A stretch of DNA of 64,000 nucleotides from Trema orientale (lineage: Eukaryota > Streptophyta > Magnoliopsida > Rosales > Cannabaceae), in assembly GCA_002914845.1 (NCBI GenBank), contig JXTC01000223.1, positions 216,196 to 280,195 on the forward strand, in the 5' to 3' direction. Below, in pieces: positions 48,649-60,704 of this stretch. Each line of letters opens with the position of its first letter. Position 1 is the stretch's first letter. A model generated the notes under the pieces. That model was not told the DNA's origin and did no database searches. It was given only the letters and a program-made list of their open reading frames with translations. The position numbers and the translations under genes were made by a program.

Positions 48649-51088
48649 ATCTCCCACTTGTTCAAAAAGTAGTTACTCAAACTAATATACTAAAAGCCCA
48701 AAAATGTTCCAAATGACTGAAATTAATACAAGCAAAAACTAAGTGTTCAACTAACAACTTAAATGACTAAGAAAAGTGATGAAGATCATAAGCTCTTTCT
48801 TCATCATTTTCTTGACGGACTTCTCTCTCATCCTCCAAAAGGTCTCCACTTCTGCTGATAATGGTAATATTGGTAGATTGTCTGTAAAAAAAGTAACCCT
48901 TCTCTTCCTTCGGGTAGCCAAGCAGAAAATATTTTTCTAAATTCTTATCAACTTTGTCTCCCACCTTCTTGCACGGGTATAGTTCTCAACCCATTACCTT
49001 TAGGTACTCTAAGCTCTCTACACAGCCCATTCACATATGAAAAGGTGTCTAAGTAACTTTATTTGATGGACGAAGTTTAGAATATACGAAGTTGTCTTCA
49101 AAACGTAATCTCAGTACCTTTTTAACAGCAATGACTCCTTGTACATCAGCTTTATGGTATGCTTGAGTCTGATGTTGTATCTCTCAGCAGCTCCTATATG
49201 ACTATGCTCATAGATAGTCATATATTCTTAAGGAATAACAAGATCAACTAGTGTTGATCTCAGTAGGTCACATAGATAATCCATACCTCTGTTTTCAGCT
49301 TCAATCTTGAACTAATTAACCTTGGTGTTGTATTGCATCCGTAACGAACTCATGGAAAGCATCTAGGACTTCATTGTATTTCTTCAGAAGATACACTTAT
49401 CTGAAGTTCGAATATTCATTAAAAAAAGTGACAAACAATGTATGCTTGTTGTAGGAAACTACCTCCATTGGTTCGCAAATTTGCACATGTACGCACTCTA
49501 AACATGTTTCAGCTTGCTCATAACGAGTGGCAAGATGATGCTTGTACTCTATAGGCTTCTTGCAATTCTCGCAGTCTATGTCATTGCTGATATTTACTTC
49601 ATGTAAGTGACCCAGCACCATAAGTCTGCGAATTTCTGAATATGGCATGTATCCGAGTCGCTTGTGCCAATTGATGGTGTTGCACTCTTTTCTAATGTCT
49701 TTCACTATCTCTTGGAGTTTACTAATGCTCATCATTGAAGACGATGTACTTTGTGGCTTTAGAGTTAGAACATAAAGTCCATTTTACGTTTCTCCCACAC
49801 ATTACAATAGATTATTATAGAAGACGTACACCTTCTTGTCAAATACAAAGCGATAGTTTTCTTTGTACATCTTCGATACTGAGAGAGCATTCTTACTGAA
49901 CTCCGGTGCATAGTAGTAATCTCTCACAATCATGGAGCTATTATGCCTTTAACTCGAACTCTTCGACTGTCTCCAACTTCCACATGATGACCAACGTCAG
50001 TTAATTGATTTGGTTTAATAAACCACTTCTCGTCGTTGTAGAAATTGACATTAGTTCCTGAGTCCACTAACTAGAGATCTCGCATATCCTCAGCTTAGAG
50101 AGATTTTCTTGGCCTTCTAGACAATCTAACTACCGGAGAAGATCCTAACCTCTTTTTAGCAGAGGTATCCTCAGGTTGATTATTGTTCAAACTCATTGAA
50201 CGCTGTGATGTCTCCATTGATGTCCTTATTCCGCTCCACGTACAGTATTCCTTTGTCTCTTTTCTCTTTCTGGAAATGTTATCCATCTTATGAGATAGTA
50301 TTTCCCCAAAAACTGCAAAATGATAAAATTTTCAATTAGATAAAAGTTATAAAATAAATCTAATTCATAATTGAATTTAATGAATTCAATTCACAATTAA
50401 ATTCTGTAAGTTTAATTCTCAATTCAACACATAAAAAAAAATAATTGAATACAAGCATTTTTGTTTCGATTTAATTTTGCAGTAAGATAATAAATGTCTC
50501 AACAAGAGTGTTTATTATCTTAAGTAAGATAATAAATACCTCAACAGGGATATTAATTATCAGAAATGAACTTTGACGTAATCACTAACTCTTGTGATTA
50601 CCAGTCAAAGTAATTGATTTAAAATCAGTAGACAATTCATGCAAGATTTTGGAGTACACATAGAGTAAAATAAGAAACATAAATGTAATGTCATATAATC
50701 AAACAAGAATATTATGTGTTATGTTCTTATTAGTCATTTGGAAACTAAGGATAAACTATGGACAAGTATGCAAATTATGATCCTCCTAGTACTCAACTAA
50801 GTTTGCTAGTTTATCTGAATATAAAAGAATTTAGAATACTTAACATTAAATATATCAAGATAAAATGTTGGTGAATAATCCCTAAGACTATTACAAATAT
50901 TCAAGGTATTTTAACTTATCATAGATCACAAGTTACCTACGGGTAATTATGTGAATCTATAAGTTAAATGTGAACAATTCAGTTTAGACAAAAAGATGTT
51001 AATTAACTTGCTTATCAGTCCATAGAATTACTAACATAGCTCCTATGAGAGGTTAATAGCATCCTATGTTAAGTGTGTAACCATCTGT
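48649..51088 (-). pseudogene. Copia 2 internal remnant, gag and RT-RNase H missing
   Basis: Read from 51088 down: a leader like that of copia 1, a piece with SRRPRKSL and a protease-like LVDSGTNVNFYND near 50070, gag-pre-integrase with NWHKRLGYM and a zinc-finger DCENCKKP (49735-49397), the start of integrase, then a post-integrase piece LGYPKEEKGYFFYRQS (48964-48767). The polypurine tract and LTR follow at once, so RT and RNase H were deleted. Gag is also not found. Confidence 0.75.
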
Positions 51089-52632
51089 AATCCCCAAATT
51101 TTGTGAACAACTTTATTGTATTTCTTTTTTATATTTTATTGTGGAATGAGAAATACAATAAGGATTGTTATATATTATTAAATCTTACGCACATAATTTA
51201 CGAGGTTAATTCTATAAATTTATTGTTACATAGATTAAATTGGAGCTTAGTATTGGCAATTATATTTTTGGTTTACGAAGGTCTTAGTTATCAAGTGGTG
51301 TTTTCCTAAAAGTTTTGTGCTTAGAGGGTATATTCGGAATAATTTCTAGAAATTGGAAAAATTTCACAAATTTGCAAAACTTGGGTATTAGTTGCCCAAA
51401 AAAAAAAAAAAATTGAGCTCAAACATTTACACGTAAGGAACACTTGTTCCCAATTGAGAAATTGGTGATGACACCTATTGTTGCTTGTCTGCCATGATTT
51501 TCAATAGAAAATCAAAATCCTCTTATTCGCTTCCTCTCTGTCCCATCATTTTGATAGGAACTAAGAATGCAGAGCTCTCCTCTTCACTCTCCCTCTCTGC
51601 ATTCTACTCTTTCTCCAAGTAGTAGAGCTTACTAACTTAATCTCTCTTTGCATGTCTATGGATTGAGGTAAAAGCTTTGAACCTTATAAAAATTTTGAGT
51701 TTGATTATTGTTATGAGTTTTTAATAAGTAACAATTATTATGGGTTGGTATTCTAAGATTTTTTGAGTCCCTATCTTGTTATAAAGCTTGTAAAATGCAT
51801 TTTTGATTGGTTTGGATAGTTTAATTTGGAGTTTTCACAAAAAATCGGAATCTGGAATTTCTAGTTTTTCACTGAGCAGTTTCTGTATTTGGGCTATTTT
51901 CTACCCTTAACCTTATCCAAATCAGCTGAAATTTTAGAATGTTATAGTAGATATCTAGCGCTTTTCAAAATGACCTTATTTGTAAAATTCTGTTGAGGAT
52001 TCAAGTTTTTGTGATTTTTCTAAGATGTTATTTTGTTGCTATCAACAAAACAAGGATTTGTCTCCGGAGTTTTGGTCGACCAGAATCTGTTTTAATGAAT
52101 TAATTAACTTGTTGAATGAAGGTTGGCTTTAGGGCTATTTTGGTCAACCAGGGTTGATCGACTAAACTTTTTCAAATCCAGAAAATGTTCTTTTTAGGTT
52201 TCTTTCGCTGAAATTTGACTGTATTTTAACACCTAGTACATCTCGAATGCTATATTTGAGAGCAATGTCTTAAACCAAGTTGCATTTTATTGTTAAGATT
52301 GTGATAAGTTAGGTATTTATTTATAATAGGGTTAATATTGAAATTAAGTGGAAACTTAGAACCAGGAAAAAGCTCCAATTAATCTTGTCACTATTGTATT
52401 ACAGTAGGAATGGTTGTGCATGAAATTTTGGTATGAACTATTTTACTAAAACCTGAGGTACACCTTTTCCAGGTAAGTGCAGTTATTTGTTTATAACGAG
52501 TAACTAATGGTACAAAATTTTGTGCTGAAAATATATTTTATTGTGCTTTGCTTATTATACGTGCTAAGTTGATTTTTGTGTTGCTAAGATATTGTGTTAG
52601 CGCATAGTAAAGTACTTATGTAAATAAACATA
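51089..52632 (+). mobile_element. LTR-like unit, right copy (starts TGTAATCCCC)
   Basis: Collinear with the minus strand of 1140-2782: same start, the same AATTGGAGCTT motif, the sequence around TTTTTCACTGAGCAGTTTCTGTATTTGGG, paired GGTCGACC-like motifs at 52074-52170, and the same tail GTACTTATGTAAAT. A 2150-2560 portion of the left copy is shorter or changed here. It is inserted into the leader of copia 2 and diverges from the left copy at 52632, where the 72-bp array would begin. Confidence 0.65.
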
Positions 52633-52699
52633 TGTTCAGGATCGGACCTTGTATTCTGATTAATTAACAAGACCTGTGATTAATTAAAGCAAAGTAAAG

Positions 52700-53020
52700 A
52701 ATAACTGGGATTATGGTTAGATTACAAAGGGTGCACAAAGTGTAAGAGTTATCACAACACTATATACGTGTCGAAGTCTTGATAGGCAGTCAATGTAGAA
52801 GACGACACTTCCCACAGTGTCTTTGCCACGTTAGTGGTTGCAAGAATAACGTACTTACAATATAGTAATAATAATGATAATAATATTGGTGTAATAATAA
52901 CGTAAGTGTTATTACAACACTGACACTACGTATCGAAGCCCCGATAGGCGGTCGCAATAAAGAATGACACTTCCCACGGCGTCCCTGTATATAGACGGTT
53001 GCAGGGATAATTAGCTTATG
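52700..53020. repeat. Imperfect ~160-bp direct repeat
   Basis: CGAAGTCTTGATAGGCAGTC (52773) and CGAAGCCCCGATAGGCGGTC (52934) each lead on to GACACTTCCCACRGYGTC and GGTTGCARGRATAA. A (TAA)n-type stretch lies between. Confidence 0.8.
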
Positions 53021-54551
53021 GATCGACAATAATATAATAATGCAGTAATAATAAATAATAGATGAGGAATTATGAGAGAACGCAGAATCCTGGACTTGTG
53101 CTTTAGGTCAAGCATGGAGTTCGAAGAGAGTACTTCGGGGCCCACAAATCACTAAAGTGCAAGGGTTAGTGACTGCATACAAGGAAACTTGTAAAATAAG
53201 TTAGTGAAAATAGTAACATAAAAATGATAAGACAATAGAAATGCTATAAAAATAATTATGCGATGTAAAGTGATATGAAATAATTGCAGGGCCTAAGATA
53301 TGTGAATAAATAAGTGTGGGCTTAGGAAATGGACAAACAAAAGTATCTAAGCCTATATGAATATTTAGGAAAATACCAATACTAAAGAGAGTTGTTTGTC
53401 AAGATTTACACATACATGGACATGCGGAAGTGGGTACATATATATATACATATATTTAAATGTGTAGAGATGAAATACAGATGACTAGGAGCTAGTCCCA
53501 AGTAAACTTAGAGCTTAGCATATGTAGATAACGTACAATAAGATGTATGCAAGTATATATGTATATATGTAAAGCTAAAGTAGAAGGATGTATAGAAAGG
53601 GGAAAGAGGACTTAGCTATAAGTTAGTTATGAACCAAGGTGATAATAGAGGTGTGACTCTTGGGCTTCTGGTAGAAGAGAAAATGAAAGATAGTGGTGGT
53701 GATGATGTTTAGGCCACGGGTTGAGTGAAATGAGGATGGTGTGATGATGATATTGGTGATTTAGTAAAAGAAATATATTAAGGATGGGAGGTGGTGAGAG
53801 CCACGGATGAGTACAAGAGAAAAATGGACACTAAAGAGAGAGATCAAGAAAAAGAGAGAGAGGGCATGGTTTAAGAAAATAAAGGAAAGAAAGGTGTTGT
53901 ATTATAGATAGTGTATATTCATTAGGTTTCGAATGAGAGCATTACCTCTTTATTTATAGGCAAAGAATGCCTTACATTACAAAGAGACTTCTACTACAAG
54001 AGAATGAGGTGTGAAGTACCTATTAGCTTATTTTAATGGACACGAGGATTAGGTGTCAAGCTCTTGGTAGCTTAAGCTTGCTTAATGTAGAAGACCTTAG
54101 GCAATAAGTACTTGTAGCTACAAGATCTTGGTGAGCAAGTTGAAAGAGTCCGGAGCCTTTTAGAGTTATCTAGAATCATTGAGTAGCTTGTACGCGATAG
54201 AAAGAGCTCCAAAACAACTTGTAGTTCAGCTCCAAGTGACATGTAGTTTGGCTTCAAAGGCTTGTAGTTCGAGCATGGATGAAAACAGCTTAAACGACAC
54301 GCAGTTTTGGCTATACTACATGCCATTTTCTTGAGTTTATGTTGTTTGTCCCATAGCACGTGTAGTTCCACTAAGCTTGCTTAAGTCTTGCTAATCTCAT
54401 ACTTAATTACTACTAATTCTCATTCTAGGATTAATCCCAAAAATTGGGAAAACCCTAAAACATTAAGTCCCATGAGCTACGATAGATGTGATCATTCACC
54501 GGAGCTCATTAAGCCTTATAAGTAGTGGGTCTTGCATACATTTCATAAGCC
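53021..54551 (-). other. Repeat-derived, non-coding; possible LTR promoter on the minus strand
   Basis: The minus strand has GCCTATAAATAAAGAGG near 53960, a good TATA box, followed by a pyrimidine-rich leader. This could be the LTR promoter of a minus-strand gypsy. No protein motif. Confidence 0.35.
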
Positions 54552-55198
54552 ATGTCTTCCTCTCGATTGTACATCGATCACATCTATCTATTTCCACTTT
54601 CAGTCATAGCTCCTAGCTCGAACTCGGGCTCATCAGGAATATCCTCGAGGGGTTCATCTTCTCCTAAGCCGTATCCTTTGAGTGGTTCGTTGGATATAAT
54701 ACTGAGTTCACCATCATCTCCTCCACCTACGCCAGTATCTCCTCGTGTAGACCAAGCAAGTGTGGATAAACTCTAGGCTCAGGTTAATGCCTTGAGTGAG
54801 CAACTGACCGAGATGCAATTACAGTCCTGAGCCGAATTGCACTACTATGTCCAGAGGATCCAAGAGCTTGAAATGCATGCTCTTCATGCTTTTGAGCATG
54901 TTTCGGAGATCCAGTCCTACGTGGAACAAAAGATTGCCATTCTGGAGGCAAATCTAAGGATGGCAGAGACGAACTTGATGGAAGCATATGAGGAGATCGA
55001 CCGTTGTTGGGAGTTATACTGGGATCTTTGAAGTTGAGTGATTCTGGTGCTAGTGTTAGCATCCCATGTGGAGCCACAGCCTCCGCATTATGGTGTTCGG
55101 CCTTCTACGAGCTGATGAGGATCTCGAATATATCCGAATCGATGCCATCAAAGACCCTGTAGCTTCTACTGTTAAGCTAGGTCTTCCTGTGTACTAAT
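54552..55198 (+). pseudogene. Broken ORF: Ser/Pro-rich region plus coiled coil
   Basis: One frame runs 54552-55031 with only two stops (54777, 54828): a Ser/Pro-rich N-terminal part (SSNSGSSGISSRGSSSPKPY, SSPSSPPPTPVSPRVD) followed by a helical part (LHYYVQRIQELEMHALHAF, EQKIAILEANLRMAETNLME). After a frame change it may continue as ADEDLEYIRIDAIKDP to TAA at 55196-55198. I do not recognise the family; accessory ORFs of gypsy elements can look like this. Not functional as it stands. Confidence 0.5.
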
Positions 55199-57177
55199 AA
55201 GGAGAGTACTCTGCAAAATGAAATACCTCCTCGAGCCTTGTATGCTCAATGTGATATAAATAAAGAAAAGCTTGCTTTTACACATGTGTGTATTAAAGGC
55301 TTAAAACATGCATATACGTATGATTACATTTTAAAGAAAAGCAAGCAAACATATATAAGCACTCTTCGGTTTTTGACATGAAAATATCATAGCAACAAGT
55401 ATTTTGGAGAAGAGCAGGTGCATGATTTTATTATCCAAGAGGGGAATATTAAATTCAAACCTGGATAATAACTTAACTAAGGGACATGTATGAGGCTTGC
55501 TTATATTTTGTAAAGATATAAGGCACCTAACAAGTATAGTAATGAGCACCTTGAAACATATAATTTGTTGTCAATGAAAATATTAGTGCTTTAATTCAAG
55601 CATAAGACAACAAGAGAATAGTTTAATTAATATGCTAGGAGGGTCATAAATTTAATTTAGCAATAATACTTATTAAATCAAAGACCATAAAGTGCATACA
55701 TGGAGCAAAATCTAACTTTATAAAATTAATTTTTGCTAATAAGGAAATTCATGCCAAGATGTAGTATGTATGCATGGGAGGGACATGTCCAAGATACTAC
55801 ACAAAAATCCTAGTGTAGATTTCCTTGGTTTGTCCGAAAATAAAAGTATCCAAAGAATAAAACCATGGACATGCTTGGGTATTATGCCAATGTTTCAAGA
55901 CAAGTCACATGAAAACAAAAGAAAGTGGCACCAACCTAGCTTGGTATGGCTTAGGTGTTAGACGAGAATACAAGGGAGTAGAGTCATTATTTTTGATCAA
56001 GGCCACATGCAATTGGAGAGTAGATGTGACAAGGCATGCAAGTGGTGAAGTGTTAGCACAAAAGCTACACACTTATCCTTATTAAGTAGCTTGAGTGGGT
56101 ACAAGGAAAAGAAGAGGACAATGCTTTCAACTTTGTAAGAGAGGAAGAGCATGAGGTAATAGTAATCATTTAGGCTACTTTATAGTGTAGGAACCCGAGA
56201 GTCACATGCACACATATATATATGGTAGAGATAAGTATTATATATATAGATGAATGATAGTGCAAGTGGATAAAAGGAAATGCAAAGGAAGAAGTTGTAT
56301 GACATCCTAGGCTTCCAAATGACTATTGTGTGATCATTTCAAATGGGAAGACAACAATGATGCTATATCATTTTCGGATTTATGTGTAGGTGTAGTCAGA
56401 TTCCTTTATTGGAATTAAGTGCTTATTTGAGAGCTTAAAGAACTAAAAGAGGGGCGGAGAGGCTGAGGGCCTTATCTCGTAAGTTTGCATTGCTATTTAA
56501 GCCATGCATGGGACTCATTTCGGTCCCTAATTCTTTTGCCTGAGGGTGAGTGAAATGAGAGGAAGAGAGAAAATTGATAGAGAGAGGGCATTCAGAAATA
56601 AAGAGAGAAAAAGAGAAAAAGGGAGAGAGAGAGGGAGCACGGAAAAGAACTTGAAACAAGATCAAGTATTTTCCATAAGGACTAAGATGAAAAGAAGAGC
56701 TTCATGGGTATTGTCCTCAAGCTTGACTCGAGCAAATTTCATGGAGACACCGTGGGGCACTACCATAGATTGGAGGAGCAAGGATGTACTATGAGGCTCC
56801 ATTGAAGAGTTAGGAGACATAGCACGGCTCAAGGATCGTGACAAATCCCTGAACGAAGTGTGGAAACTCTTAGATGTTTCTACCAACATTTTTGTTGATA
56901 CATCTAAGAGGGAGGTTATTTTAGAACCTCTGTCTAAAGATTAGATAGAGATTATAACATTCTCTCTTCCTCTGGCTTACTGAACACTTTTCCTTTTGTC
57001 CATTGATTATTGGCAATGGCAAAGTCTCTAGTGAGAGGGAAGAGGGAGATTAGCGAATCATGGACAATGAGCCATGACCTATTATGAAAAATTCTTGTTT
57101 TAGATCTCAAAGCCTAAAACAACATAGTCATGGAAGTTGGACTTCTATGACCATTATGAATTTTAAAAGGGGAGGAA
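55199..57177. other. Repeat-derived, no recognisable gene
   Basis: AT-rich with a TATA-like GCTATTTAAGCC at 56492 and GA-rich leader after it, as in an LTR. A polypurine stretch AAAAGGGGAGGAA precedes 57178. Confidence 0.35.
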
Positions 57178-57287
57178 TGTAATCCTTCGAGATTTTTAGA
57201 TAGGGAATTAGTATTGGAGTAAGAAAGAAAATATGCTAATTCCATTTAATTTTATATTTTATGAAATAAAATTTTATGAGTTAGAAA

Positions 57288-57323
<36 letters not shown>

Positions 57324-58060
57324 CCGAAAATGCAAGAGAACCCAAAAACTTGATCAAACATCATGAAATATGACCACAGGTTAAAAAGAATTCAAAGTGG
57401 AAAAAGGAATGGAAGCTATCAAATTATGCCGACCTAGAGAATTTTTGGTGAAAAATTTTGGACAAATGTAATGGTATTCTCGGGTTCTACATCATGCTTG
57501 AGATTTTGAAAAATAACAATATAATGAAGGCCCAAAGTGATGATAGGTGTGCATGAGAGTAATCACATCCAAGCGTGAAATTTAACACCAAAAGGTCTAA
57601 TTATGTATGTAAATAAAATACAAATAATTGACCAAATAGGGAAATAAGTGTAGAAATCATGGCCCAACATGTAAAAGTGGTATCTTGGGATATAAGTGAG
57701 GTCTAAAAAATCTTGGCCCAAAAGTATGAAATGAGTATTGCAAAATTACCACACTTAGAAGACATGTTTGCGAAACATTACAAAGAAATGAGCAAATAAG
57801 AAGGTAAGCACAAAGCTTTGTATAAGGCTTAAAAAGTGGTTGAATAGGCCATAAGCGGCTCGGCCCAATTAAAGAAAGTATAAAGATATTTTGTAAAATA
57901 CTACTATTAGAAATCATGCATACCAAAAGCTATATGATTTATGAGAAATGCTCATTTTCTAAACTTTTTATCAACAAAAGTGGTAAAAATATTATTGGGC
58001 CTTACTAATGACATTGGTAAAAATCTAAGACAGATTTCATACCTTGTTAGAGCCGTGACG
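57178..58060 (+). mobile_element. Possible gypsy LTR
   Basis: Follows a polypurine tract, starts TGTAATCCTTCGAGATTTTT and ends near GAGCCGTGACG, roughly the frame of Tekay-type LTRs (TGTAA...CGTGACA). A (CT)13 microsatellite lies at 57293-57318. No coding sequence upstream supports it. Confidence 0.35.
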
Positions 58061-60704
58061 GCCCATTAGGCCTTAATATAATAGCCTACATACCGTGGCC
58101 TGGTGAGAACTTCATGTTGCATGCATGCAACGTGGACGACATCTGAGGAGCTTTCTTTGTGGGCTTAAAGTGCACATATATCCTTGAGATGGAATATTCT
58201 GGTTTGACATCCCTGCTCTTCTAGAGTTGCAAGTAAATAACTTTCTTTGCACAGTAGGGGAATTAGTCCAGATGAAGATTCAAACCAAGAAAGATAAACA
58301 CTGAGGATATTTTAAAAATAAAATTAAGTCTCCAGTATTTTAAATAAATTGCTGGGGAGGAAAATAAGATTTTAGAAGGAATAGAGTCCCTAGTAATTTA
58401 AATAACTGTCAGGGAGAGGTAGACTCAGTCCCCAGTATTTTATAAAATATTTTGGCAATCTCTTTGAACTTTTAAAAGGGTAGAGAGGGAGTGATGCCAA
58501 AAATTGACTAATTATACTTGAAAAATATTTGCGCAAAAATTAATCGTAAAAGGACTCTCATGATGATTTTTAAGAGGTACTTGAGAATAGGAGATTTACT
58601 TCTTAGAAACCATGAGGTCTTGAAAAGATGTTCACGAGGGTAAAGAACATCCAGAAATTATCACAAGTGCTTGTGAGAAAGCATGCCACACATTAAAAGA
58701 AGGGAAAAATAGAAATTTGTTGCAGGATACTTATCGGGCAAGTAGCGATAAGGTTTTAAAATAGCTGCATAGGAGAAGTATAAAAATCATCATGCAGACA
58801 TAATCACAACTAGGAGTGAGAAAACCATCTTCATGCAGGAAATTTAGGGAGTATAAGATTTAAAAGCATGTAGAAGAATACTCATCAGTTTATCACGATG
58901 AGGTTTTAGAATAGCTGCATGAAAGAGGTGTAAAAAATCATGCATGGATCTCACATGTGAGAGTGAGAAAATAAACTATATACAGAGACTCAGAAATGTG
59001 AGATTTAAAAGCATGTAGAAAAATACTCATCGGATTTACACGATAAGGTTTGGACATCTGTATAGAAAAATGTGTAAAGCTATGCAGGAAAGGCTACATG
59101 CAAGGATAAGAGCTTGAACATGTAGAAAAGTACTTATCGTAAAGGCGATGATAAGGTTTTAACGTCTGCATAGACATATGTTAAATCATCCAGGGAGACT
59201 ATATGCAAGGACTCAAAAGTGTGAGATTTAAAAGCATATAGAAAAGTACTTATCGTAGAAGCGACGACAAGGCTTTCATGTCTGTATAGAAAAATGTGTA
59301 ATATTATGTAGGAAAAGCTACATGTATGCATAAAAGCTTGAACATGTAGAAAAGTACTTATTGTAAAGATGACGATAAGGTTTTGACATCTGCATAGATA
59401 TATGTTAAAATCATGCAGGGAGAATGATATACAAGGAATAAAAGCATGTAGAAAAGTACTTATCATAGGGGCGATGATAAAGTTTTGTCATCTGCACAGA
59501 GAAATATGTAAAACTATGCAGGAAACATGTAAGGACAGAAGCTTGAACATGTAGAAAAGTACTTATCGTAGAGGTGACGATAAGGTTTTGACATCTGCAT
59601 AGATATACGTTAAAATCATGCAGGGAGAACTATATACAAGGACTCAGAAATGTGAGATTTAAAAGCATATAGAAAAGTACTTATCGTAGAGGCGACGATA
59701 AGGTTTTGAGAGGTGAGACGGAGTATGGGTGAGAATACTATCCACATACTCAGGCAATAAGTACAGCTTGGATGGCCATACCCGGGCAGAATTAAGCGTC
59801 GCCCTTGTGGAGGAGACAGGCTTTTTGTTGAAGCTGCGCCAATTTAGCCGCTCTACGGTCAACCGGGCAGGGGAGAACTTGCTGCGACCCCTGGGATTGA
59901 GGCTAGCTTTGTAGTGTAGGTACAGGATCTTGCACACTCACCCGCTATTTAAAGTACAAAGCATCGTCCTAAGTAAAATAATGGGTGCGATTGCACAGCC
60001 ATTTTCTGGCAAGATATAGCTCCTCTTGCGTTGGAGAAAAATGCAGTTCTGGAAGATCTGGCATTTCGGCCGGCAGTATTGTGACAAGCCACTTCTAGGA
60101 TGACTGACCAGCAGCAGGGAGGCCCATGCCTGGGCTCATACTTTGCTACCTCAATTCCTCTTTGCCATGATAATGCCTCGAAGCTTTTTCTGAGGACTAT
60201 CCAAGGCTTTTAGTTCTGGAGATACTTTATCCTTTTTGTCCTTTTCAGCGCTTTTACTTTTCTTTCTACCTAACTTTCTCCCATTCCCTTTTTAAACTGA
60301 TGGCTTTTGTCAGTTTATCTCTCTGTCTTTTTTCAATGGCTTTTATCCTCACATCTCTTGTGCCTTTTGTGATGACTTTTACAAGTATCTCAGAACATAA
60401 AGTACCCAAAGTAGTACCCAGAAATCACTTCAGAAAAATTTTGAAAACAACCATTTTTTGAAAATATGAGTGTACCAATTTCAGTTTTGAGAATAGAGAA
60501 GCTTTGTAATAGAAAATAATAGCTTTTTATTTTGTCAGAATTTTGTAAAGGGATTCGTCAAAAGAAAGATAAGTATTCTGACAGAGGCTCTGAAATATTA
60601 GAAAAATAGTACTGAGAATCAGGTATCTAAAACGACTGGTTTTCAAGAAAAGCAGGACTGAATTGTATTTTTTTTTTCTTTTTTTTGAAAAGAGGATAAA
60701 GCCC
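58061..60704 (-). other. 3' region of a minus-strand Tat-type gypsy element
   Basis: Downstream of pol (minus strand) and free of conserved ORFs. It contains AAATACTGGGGACT-type repeats at 58330-58440, the hairpin minisatellite at 58730-59702, and an open 92-codon stretch (59937-59659) with no known motif. Tandem repeats in the 3' region are an established trait of Tat-lineage elements. Confidence 0.5.
58730..59702. repeat. Nine-unit minisatellite with a conserved hairpin
   Basis: Hairpin cores start at 58730, 58881, 59026, 59133, 59249, 59357, 59459, 59562 and 59680 (spacing 102-151). The consensus CTTATCGT-7 nt-ACGATAAGG is an inverted repeat; between cores are ATCTGCATAG, ATCATGCAGG and GTAGAAAAGTA. 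The arms change together in some units: CTTATC/GATAAG in unit 1 versus CTCATC/GATGAG in unit 2, and CGT/ACG versus CAT/ATG in unit 7. Confidence 0.9.

Noticed and set aside
57293-57318. (CT)13 microsatellite as a regulatory GAGA-type site
   Set aside because: Simple repeats of this kind are scattered in the window (28684, 16085); no gene is adjacent.
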